Source: Hyphomonadaceae bacterium (GTDB taxonomy: Bacteria > Pseudomonadota > Alphaproteobacteria > Caulobacterales > Hyphomonadaceae). From it: a stretch of DNA of 60,488 nucleotides. Below are positions 54,776 through 60,488 of the stretch, piece after piece. The notes below the pieces were generated by a model. The model was given only the letters and a program-made list of their open reading frames with translations. It searched no databases and had not been told where the DNA came from. Within the stretch, counting starts at the first letter, position 1, and each line of letters starts with the position of its first letter. The DNA lies in assembly GCA_027485145.1 (NCBI GenBank), contig JAIXRO010000096.1, positions 1 through 60,488 on the forward strand. The letters are read 5' to 3'. A program made the translations under genes and the position numbers.

Positions 54776-56122
54776 TCAGGGATTGGCGGACTGCCGAAGC
54801 ACGGTGATTTCGACGCGGCGGTTCAGGGGTTCGCGCCCCTCGGCATTGACCGCGAGCTTCGTGGCACCAAAGGCTTCGGTGAATATTCGGCTGGCATCGG
54901 CGCCTTGCGAGACCAGGTAATCGCGGACGTTGGCCGCGCGGCGTTCCGAAACCGCCAGCGAATAGGCGGGCGAGACGGGGACGTCTTCGATGACATATGC
55001 GGAGGCATCGTGACCCGAAATGGTGACCGTCTCGATGCGGCAGGCCGGGTCGGGACGAGCGAGCGCTTCGAGCACGTCCACCGAGGCGGCGTTCAGGTTT
55101 GACCGGTCGAATTCAAAATAGACGACGGCCTGCAACGTTGGGCAGGCCGCGTCCGCCGTGACGGGGGTAACTTCACTGGCAGGATCACTGGTGCAGGCGG
55201 GCTGACGCGCTTCAAGGGCGGCGCGGCCGGCGAACTTTCCCTGCGGATAGCGGACAAGGTAGCGGGCATATCCTGCACAGGCGGCGACGGTTTCGTTGGC
55301 GGCGGAGATCTGCAGCCAGAACGTATCCTCCTCGTCGAAGACCGAGACACAGTCGCGCGAGAAGCAATAGTCCAGCGGGAGTTCGGAATACACGGCGGGA
55401 CGCTGTTCATGGGGCACAGCCGACGCGACCGATTGCACACTCTTGCGGGTGTCCTCGAGGATGCGGGCGAGCGGTTTGCGGCCATCCTTCAGGCGCGGCA
55501 GGAGTTCGCGGGAGAACAGGGAGAGCTGTTCGCCTTCCTCGCCGGGCAGGCGGGCGAGCGCCTCCTGGCCCTGGCCTGCGGCGAAGGCAATCAGCGTGCC
55601 TTCGCGTTCCGGGACGCGGACGAGGCCCTTTGTGAGGCTCTTCGTGACGCCGGAGAACGGGTTGTTCCGGCAGGCATCAATGATGAGAACGAGCGCGCCC
55701 GGCCGGCTCTCGGCGATCAGGTCGAGAATCTCCTTGGTGAGATTGAGCGTCGTCAGTTTCAGCGTCGCCTGCGGCGCACTTTTCCGGGCATCGCCGAAGG
55801 CGAGGTAGTTTTCGAAGCCATCCGACCAGCCGTGGCCGGAAAAGAAGAAGACGACATCGTCGCCGGGTTCGATCGATTCAATGAAGGCGCCAAAGGCGAG
55901 CTTGAAATCCAGCAGCGTCGTGCCCGGATCGACGGTGACGTGATCAAAGCCGAGGTCGTTGCGGAGTACGGCGGCGAGCGCGCGGGCATCGCGGGCGGTG
56001 GTATCGAGCGGGGGCAGCTCGCTGTACGCCTCGACGCCCACGACAAACGCGCGGCGGTCGCGCGCTTCGGCGGCGAAGGCCGGCAACAAATACGCAATCA
56101 GGATTATCAGGATGCGTTGCAT
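54776..56122 (-). CDS. secreted caspase-like protease with C-terminal OmpA peptidoglycan-binding domain
   Basis: A 448-residue protein. The ATG at 56122 has GGGAGG 7 nt upstream, in the conserved leader, and begins a signal peptide (MQRILIILIAYLLPAFAAEA). The C14 domain has RRAFVVGVEAYSEL, His97 in FFFSGHGWSDG and Cys151 in IIDACRNNPF. Residues about 330-448 form an OmpA-like domain: VVYFEFDRSNLNAASVDVLE, SLAVSERRAANVRDYLVSQG and NRRVEITVL, the last two including the Arg and nearby residues that contact diaminopimelate. The protease is therefore probably held on the cell wall in the periplasm. It is the first gene of the operon with the 52910-54742 caspase. Confidence 0.88.
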   Translation of the reverse strand: MQRILIILIAYLLPAFAAEARDRRAFVVGVEAYSELPPLDTTARDARALAAVLRNDLGFDHVTVDPGTTLLDFKLAFGAFIESIEPGDDVVFFFSGHGWSDGFENYLAFGDARKSAPQATLKLTTLNLTKEILDLIAESRPGALVLIIDACRNNPFSGVTKSLTKGLVRVPEREGTLIAFAAGQGQEALARLPGEEGEQLSLFSRELLPRLKDGRKPLARILEDTRKSVQSVASAVPHEQRPAVYSELPLDYCFSRDCVSVFDEEDTFWLQISAANETVAACAGYARYLVRYPQGKFAGRAALEARQPACTSDPASEVTPVTADAACPTLQAVVYFEFDRSNLNAASVDVLEALARPDPACRIETVTISGHDASAYVIEDVPVSPAYSLAVSERRAANVRDYLVSQGADASRIFTEAFGATKLAVNAEGREPLNRRVEITVLRQSANP

Positions 56123-56130
56123 CGCATCTC

Positions 56131-56157
56131 CTCCCACACAAATACTGTTTCAGAATG
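56131..56157 (-). promoter_or_regulatory. conserved leader of the caspase operon
   Basis: On the minus strand the segment reads CATTCTGAAACAG and ends in GGGAG. It matches 51555-51581 at 19 of 27 positions without gaps. The shared run CTGAAA lies 12 to 14 nt before the ribosome binding site in both. Confidence 0.5.
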
Positions 56158-56303
56158 CGGGCGGGGAATCAATCGCAGCCGTCTGACGCCGGATGCGGAC
56201 GGGCGCGCTTGCCGCGATCAAGGGGTTGAGGCAGTCTGACGGCTCCGAAACTGGTCCTGACATGCGGCTTGCGTTGAGGACCTACAGACCTTGGGAGGGG
56301 TTC

Positions 56304-57698
56304 ATGAAGCGGCGGGATTTCCTGATGATGTCGGCGGCGGCGGCGGGGTTGACCGCGTGCGGGCAGGCGGGTGTGGACGACGCGCCGGTTGAGGCCGCGC
56401 CCGAGGTGGCGGCGGCCCCGCCGGTCGATCCCGATGCGCTGACGGCGGAGGAGCTGGAAGAGACAGCGCTGCTGGAAATCGAAGAGCTTGCCGCGCTGGG
56501 CTCGGTAGAGACTGTGCTTGAAGAAGGTACAAAATTCAAAAGAAGCGCCTCCACCACAACTGGGAAACTTCATCGATCCATATTTACGCCCAACACAATG
56601 GAGCCGGTGTTCCCAATTCCGCCGCTGACGCCGGAATTGCGGGCAGCGTTTGCAGCACGCAAATACTGGGCGCTGCCGCCGGGCGAGCAGCCGCTGCCGG
56701 TGTGGCCCGCGCTGAACAAGGCTCCGGATTACGTTCACCTTGCGGGTTACGCTCTGGCAGCGCCGGAGTTTACTCTGACGCATGTGCTTCTGAAGAAGCT
56801 GGCAATTCGCAATGCGTTTGAGATCAATGCGGCGGATCCGGTGGTGGTGTTCGGGTTGCGCGGATGCCGGATGGTGGCGGGCGGCGAAGAAGCAGGCTGG
56901 GCGGCGGAACATGCCGTGGTCGTGGAGACGCCGACGCACCTGGCGCCGAAATGCCTTGTCGGGTTGTGGCGTCCGGCGAATGGGCAGATTGCGCTGTTCC
57001 GCTCCTCCACGGTGCCCGCAGCGCATAACATGTATGCAGGCCTCGCCGTGCAGGGCAACGGGACGAGCCTGTTGCCCACGGGCCTCTACCGATATGTGCG
57101 CGGCGACCATAAGGCCAAGTATCCGAAGAGCATCCAGCGCGGCGCTCTGCGGATCAATCATGATGCGTATGCGGTGCTTCGGACGGCGGCGGAGCTGACC
57201 TATGATCCGTACCTGCCGACAACGGCCTGGACGCGCGGGGCGGCGCACAATATTCACGCGGCGGGGCTGTCGGACATCTTCGACTCGGCCGGGTGCCAGG
57301 TGGTGCACGGGACTTACATCAGGCCGGAGCGGCTGAAGACCAAGGGCGCGTGGGACACGTTCCGCCGGTTTGCGGGCACGGTGGACGACACGGGCGCGGC
57401 GCCGCCGGCGACGGCGCAGACGAACTACCAGTACATGCTGCTGACGGGTCTTGAGGCGGCGCTGGCCTGGCATGGCGGGGCGGATTTCGAGGCGGGGTAC
57501 AGCCCGCTGCGGTTTGGCAGCTCGGGCCAGCGCGTGGCGGACCTGCAGGCGCAGCTGATCACCAATCATGGCAGCGCGGTGAAGGGGTTGGCGGCGAACG
57601 GCACGTTCGACATGCGCACCTCGTTCGGCGTGCTGCTGGAGAACAAGTTCCTGGTGAACGAGTACACGACGCCGGTGTTCGTGGCGCAGCCGGTGTGA
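56304..57698 (+). CDS. exported lipoprotein with putative peptidoglycan-binding tail and His/Cys motif, copy 2
   Basis: A 464-residue protein; the ATG at 56304 has GGGAGGGG upstream. The signal MKRRDFLMMSAAAAGLTAC has both a twin-arginine pair and a lipobox, so it may be a Tat-exported lipoprotein. An acidic linker (about 22-75) leads to the conserved body: FGLRGCRMVAG, GLYRYVRGDHKAKYPKSIQ, RGALRINHDAY and HNIHAAGLSD ... DSAGCQVVHG with His318 and Cys331. A putative peptidoglycan-binding segment (SSGQRVADLQAQLI) is near the C-terminus. These motifs recur in the same order in the 51631-52917 protein. It is divergent from the caspase-OmpA operon. Family unknown. Confidence 0.72.
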   Translation: MKRRDFLMMSAAAAGLTACGQAGVDDAPVEAAPEVAAAPPVDPDALTAEELEETALLEIEELAALGSVETVLEEGTKFKRSASTTTGKLHRSIFTPNTMEPVFPIPPLTPELRAAFAARKYWALPPGEQPLPVWPALNKAPDYVHLAGYALAAPEFTLTHVLLKKLAIRNAFEINAADPVVVFGLRGCRMVAGGEEAGWAAEHAVVVETPTHLAPKCLVGLWRPANGQIALFRSSTVPAAHNMYAGLAVQGNGTSLLPTGLYRYVRGDHKAKYPKSIQRGALRINHDAYAVLRTAAELTYDPYLPTTAWTRGAAHNIHAAGLSDIFDSAGCQVVHGTYIRPERLKTKGAWDTFRRFAGTVDDTGAAPPATAQTNYQYMLLTGLEAALAWHGGADFEAGYSPLRFGSSGQRVADLQAQLITNHGSAVKGLAANGTFDMRTSFGVLLENKFLVNEYTTPVFVAQPV

Positions 57699-57767
57699 CG
57701 GGGGTTGCCGCTGCGTGACACCGGATTGTCACTGGACGGAGGCCGAGGTGCGATTTAGGTCCGGGGG

Positions 57768-58556
57768 ATGACACAGACACGCCCGCGCCTGCTCGCCTTC
57801 GAGACCATCCGCAACTTCCGGGATTTCGGGGGGTATGAGAGCCGGTTTGGCGGCACGCTGCGGATGGGGCGGCTGTACCGGTCCGGCCACCATGCCGAGG
57901 CGAGCGAAGAAGAGATCGCAAAGATGGACGCGCTCGGCATCCATGTGCAGGCGGACCTGCGCCGGCCGGACGAGCGCGAGAAGCAGAAGAGCCGGTTCGC
58001 GCCGCCCGTGGTGATCACGCATGATGGCGGGCGCGAGAGCGAGGCGCCGCACATGCGGTTCCTGACGCAGGTGAGCGTCGATGCGGACGCGGCCGATTCC
58101 TGGATGGGCGAGTATTACGAGAAGGCGCCGTTCAAGGCGCATCATCAGGCGCTGTTCCGGGACTGGTTCGTAAAGCTCGCCGAGGCGCCTGGCGAGGCGG
58201 CGGGGCTTGTGAACTGCGCGGCGGGCAAGGACCGCACGGGCATCCTGTGTGCGCTGACGCATCATGTGCTGGGGGTCAGCGATGCGGACATTCGCACGGA
58301 CTATGAGCTGACGAATGAAGCGGTCGGCGTGAACCAGCGGCTGCCGGAAGCGGCGGCTTATTTCAACCAGATGATCGGCAAGTCGTACCCGGATGAAGTG
58401 TACCGGCCCTTCATGGGTGTTCACCTGAAGTATTTCGACCGGGCCTTCGGCGCGATCAACGCGAGAGCGGGATCGGTGGACACGTACCTGGTGGACGTGC
58501 TGGGCGTGGACGAGCGCCTGCAGGCGGAGTTGCGGGCGAAGCTGATCGAGGGGTAG
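57768..58556 (+). CDS. tyrosine-protein phosphatase (Y_phosphatase3 type)
   Basis: A 262-residue protein. The opening TIRNFRDFGGYESRFGGTLR and RLYRSGHHAEAS are the signature N-terminus of this family, related to IphP and LipA/MptpB. The phosphate loop is VNCAAGKDRTGIL with Cys150 and Arg156 (CX5R); the residue before the Cys is Asn where His is usual. It may act on phosphotyrosine, phosphoserine or phosphoinositides. No signal peptide is seen, so it acts in the cytoplasm, unlike the exported proteins before it. No kinase is encoded nearby. Confidence 0.87.
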   Translation: MTQTRPRLLAFETIRNFRDFGGYESRFGGTLRMGRLYRSGHHAEASEEEIAKMDALGIHVQADLRRPDEREKQKSRFAPPVVITHDGGRESEAPHMRFLTQVSVDADAADSWMGEYYEKAPFKAHHQALFRDWFVKLAEAPGEAAGLVNCAAGKDRTGILCALTHHVLGVSDADIRTDYELTNEAVGVNQRLPEAAAYFNQMIGKSYPDEVYRPFMGVHLKYFDRAFGAINARAGSVDTYLVDVLGVDERLQAELRAKLIEG

Positions 58557-58602
58557 GCGGAGCTTTATCTCGCTCCAACTCGTTTCGGTGCCGATCTAGA
58601 AA

Positions 58603-58674
58603 GGCCCTCACCTCCCACCGCCTTCGGCGGCGGGTCCCTCCTCTCCCATTTCATGGGAGAGGGGTTAGAGGGTC
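58603..58674. repeat. imperfect inverted repeat between convergent genes
   Basis: Two hairpins sit head to head between GGCCCTCACCTCC on the left and GGGGTTAGAGGGTC on the right: CCGCCTTCGGCGG near 58619-58631 and CTCTCCCATTTCATGGGAGAG near the right end. It is shorter and different from the repeats at 34522 and 45530, but it also lies at gene 3' ends and could be a bidirectional terminator. Confidence 0.65.
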
Positions 58675-59176
58675 AGCCCGTGCGGAAGGATTTGCGGCCG
58701 AAATAGGGGTTGGGCGCTGCCGGGGGGGAGGGCGGGGTGTCGCCGTCGCCGGGGGTTTCGGCCTCGGCGGTTTCCGGTTCGGCCAAGGCTTCAGGCTCGG
58801 CCGTGATGTGATCCGTGACCGGATCAATGGCGGCCGGTTCCGGGATGGCCGGAACGAGCAGGATCAGGATATGGGCGATCGCGGCGCGGGCGGTGGAGAC
58901 TTCGAGATCCGGCACGGCCTTGTCGAGGCGGCGGGCGAGTTGCCTGGCCTGATGGTGCGACAGGGTTTTCAGCTGTGTGTCGAAGATCGGCGCGCCGACG
59001 GCGCTGCGCAGGGCGACCAGGCTCTCGGCGGTCTGGCCGGCGGAGGTGAGCAGTTTCTTGACGATCAGGCTGGCTGCGGCCGCCCAGTCCTTGTCCGCGA
59101 TGGCGGGGAACGTGCCTTGCGCTTCGATGAGGGCCTGAACCGCGTTCAGACCGGGTGAACCGCCCGCAAAACTCAT
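58673..59176 (-). CDS. unknown protein encoded with a ParA-like ATPase
   Basis: A 167-residue protein. Residues about 1-110 are predicted helical, with repeated leucines and alanines (ALIEAQGTFPAIADKDWAAA, DTQLKTLSHHQARQLARRLD). The tail (about 112-160) is acidic and proline-rich, and the end PYFGRKSFRTG is basic. No family is recognised. The ATG overlaps the stop of the parA-like gene by 4 nt, so the two are translated together. A small protein encoded after an orphan ParA is often its partner or cargo adaptor; that is inference. The stop lies inside the repeat at 58603-58674. Confidence 0.68.
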   Translation of the reverse strand: MSFAGGSPGLNAVQALIEAQGTFPAIADKDWAAAASLIVKKLLTSAGQTAESLVALRSAVGAPIFDTQLKTLSHHQARQLARRLDKAVPDLEVSTARAAIAHILILLVPAIPEPAAIDPVTDHITAEPEALAEPETAEAETPGDGDTPPSPPAAPNPYFGRKSFRTG

Positions 59177-60057
59177 GCGAGTTTCTCCCGCACTTCACCG
59201 AGCAATTGCTCGACAATGTTGAGGGCTTCGCCGGGCCATTTGGCCTGGAGGGTGGGTTCCGGGCCAAGCTCGATCGGGTTGGTGGCGAAGCCCGTCTTCA
59301 ACGGAATGACGGTCTTGAACATCGCGAACTCGGTTTCCTTGGCGCTGGAGGCGTCGCGCATGGCGCCGAGGACGACCTGCTGGTGGGCGGTCGCGTCATA
59401 GCGGGTGGCGAGCACGACCGGGAGGGTGGCGATGTCCCGGCCCCGGAGGTTCTTCATGATGTCGCCGGTGAAGAGGTCGAGACCCAGCGTGGACATGAAG
59501 TCCGGGATGGTGGGCACGATGATCAGGTGGCTGGCGGCGAGGACGGTTTCAGTCATCACCGAGATGCCGGGCGGGCAGTCGAACAGGATCACATCATACT
59601 GCGCCTTCAGCAGGTTCAGGTCATCGCGCAATCGTTTGCCAACCTGGTTCTGGAGGGCCTCCATCGAGTAGCCCTTCTTCGTCAGGTCGAAGATCAGCTC
59701 GCGCTCCGTTTTCCGCAGGCGCGGCGAGGACGGGATCAGGTCCAGCGCGAGCGGCTTGCCCTTGAAGGTGACGTCGCTCGCATTGGTGACGATGAATTCC
59801 GAGAGGCGGCGCTGCTCGCCGCCGGAGAAGTTCTCCAGCAGCCAGTCGGAGATGGTGGCGTAATCGTTGATGGCCCGGAACAGGTGTTCATCGCCGGCAT
59901 GGCCGAAAACGAGCAGCGACGCGTTCGCCTGGGTGTCGAGGTCGATCAGGAGGGTGCGCATGCCGGAGGCCGCGAAGGCTTCGGACAGGCTGACACATGT
60001 AGTGGTTTTGCCCACTCCGCCTTTGGAGTTGGCAATTGAAATGACGCGGGCCGACAT
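59173..60057 (-). CDS. ParA family ATPase
   Basis: A 294-residue protein; the ATG at 60057 begins at the conserved start MSARVISIANSKGG. The deviant Walker A is KGGVGKTTT (Lys12 and Lys17, the first being the signature lysine), Walker A' is LLIDLDTQANAS and Walker B is YDVILFDCPPG. It is ParA-like rather than MipZ-like, and it is not next to parB, so it is probably an orphan used to position a protein complex. It is the first gene of a two-gene unit, divergent from the GTA portal gene. A direct link to GTA is not shown. Confidence 0.85.
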   Translation of the reverse strand: MSARVISIANSKGGVGKTTTCVSLSEAFAASGMRTLLIDLDTQANASLLVFGHAGDEHLFRAINDYATISDWLLENFSGGEQRRLSEFIVTNASDVTFKGKPLALDLIPSSPRLRKTERELIFDLTKKGYSMEALQNQVGKRLRDDLNLLKAQYDVILFDCPPGISVMTETVLAASHLIIVPTIPDFMSTLGLDLFTGDIMKNLRGRDIATLPVVLATRYDATAHQQVVLGAMRDASSAKETEFAMFKTVIPLKTGFATNPIELGPEPTLQAKWPGEALNIVEQLLGEVREKLA

Positions 60058-60210
60058 GGAGTTTCTCTCTTTCGGTCTTGACCGTTCTTGCTCCCGGGTG
60101 ATGGCAGATTTGGGCGCACAAGAAAACACTTATGCCTACGAAATCTCGCGGACGGCGAAGAAAAAATCGTCGTTGATTCAAAGCATCGTAAAATAATTGC
60201 CGGAATCGGG

Positions 60211-60249
60211 GGCGTTCCAATCCGGCAGGGTCCCCGGCGGGGTTAGCTT
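60211..60249 (+). promoter_or_regulatory. promoter-like element before the GTA portal gene
   Basis: About 28 of 39 bases agree with 43762-43800 in an ungapped alignment by eye, including the identical core GGCGGGGTTA at 60236-60245. The portal ATG lies about 43 nt after the core, so the transcript would have a leader, unlike at the terminase genes. Confidence 0.5.
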
Positions 60250-60287
60250 CACGGCCATCGAGACAGCCGGAGCGAGCGGGACCTGAA

Positions 60288-60488
60288 ATGAACTGGACAT
60301 GGCCTTTCAAGAGCCGGCCGAAGGAGGCGAAAACCGCCTGGCCGGTGGCGCTGCTGAGTGAGCCGCGGACCGCCCATTGGGGCGCGCGGGATGCGCAGGC
60401 GCTGATCCGGGACGGATACCTGCGCAATGCGGTGGCATACCGCTGTGTACGGATGGTGGCCGAGGCGGCCGCGTCGATCCCGCTGAAG
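60288..60488 (+). CDS. GTA/phage portal protein, N-terminal part (cut by window edge)
   Basis: The first 67 codons are present. The protein starts MNWTWPFKSRPKEAKTAWPV; the segment GARDAQALIRDGYLRNAVAY and RCVRMVAEAAASIPL is the N-terminal signature of GTA/HK97-type portal proteins, in which a tyrosine or phenylalanine-rich helix ends in IAEAAAxxP. The portal forms the dodecameric ring through which DNA enters the capsid. In alphaproteobacterial GTA clusters it directly follows the large terminase gene; here terL lies about 14.8 kb upstream. The rest of the head and tail genes presumably follow beyond the window. Confidence 0.85.
   Translation, partial: MNWTWPFKSRPKEAKTAWPVALLSEPRTAHWGARDAQALIRDGYLRNAVAYRCVRMVAEAAASIPLK

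Noticed and set aside
48313-57698. Caspase cluster as a known anti-phage defence system
   Set aside because: All the proteins carry export signals and there is no gasdermin, STAND NTPase, CRISPR or nucleotide-signalling gene, so known caspase-based defence types do not fit.
59173-60057. MipZ assignment for the ParA-like protein
   Set aside because: The sequence after Walker A (KTTTCVSLSEAFAASG) and the Walker B region are those of ParA proteins, not MipZ.

Overview
The window is about 60.5 kb of GC-rich, tightly packed DNA that looks like the chromosome of an alphaproteobacterium of the Caulobacterales, most likely Hyphomonadaceae. Three things point there: a polar-development muramidase-like protein of the SpmX type (18114-19343), gene transfer agent (GTA) packaging genes of the alphaproteobacterial type (43807-45520 and 60288-end), and complete branched-chain amino acid and acyl-CoA catabolism. 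Taxonomy is inferred from gene content only. No rRNA, tRNA or CRISPR array was seen.

From left to right: the 5' end of an acyl-CoA dehydrogenase gene; a pair of Tat-signal redox/PLP enzymes; an EmrAB-like efflux pair (3149-5964); a valine catabolism operon with mmsA, an enoyl-CoA hydratase and mmsB (6195-10264); a four-gene surface glycan operon with 4-nt overlaps (10402-14949); a Baeyer-Villiger-type monooxygenase, MgtE and SpmX; then leucine catabolism genes (isovaleryl-CoA dehydrogenase, both methylcrotonyl-CoA carboxylase subunits, methylglutaconyl-CoA hydratase) spread over 19393-34515 among a hybrid histidine kinase, a cNMP-domain patatin phospholipase, an EF-hand protein, an O-acyltransferase, DUF817 and a methionine aminopeptidase. 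A probable mesaconyl-CoA transferase/hydratase pair, a second BVMO, an HscC/DjlC-like chaperone pair and three lipoproteins follow (34631-43610).

The accessory part is 43.8-60.5 kb. The GTA head genes are split: small terminase-like and large terminase genes lie at 43807-45520, while the portal gene starts only at 60288. Between them lie about 14.7 kb of other genes. Much of that insert is a set of exported proteins: three caspase-like (C14) proteases, two with a C-terminal FGE-sulfatase/SUMF1 domain and one with an OmpA wall-binding domain; a trypsin-like protease with a DUF4384-like tail; and two homologous secreted proteins with a putative peptidoglycan-binding tail and a His/Cys motif. 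They form two similar divergent modules (48313-52917 and 52910-57698). The two protease operons share a leader sequence at matching distance from their ribosome binding sites. The two GTA halves share a promoter-like element of about 39 nt (28 identical bases by eye). These protease modules, and their place inside a split GTA locus, are the most likely undescribed system here; any link to GTA release or cell death is inference.

Other points of note: a one-base frameshift in a cytochrome b561-like gene (47518-48130), a small terminase frame that runs 434 bp into the large terminase gene, and long inverted repeats after mccA, terL and the phosphatase gene.
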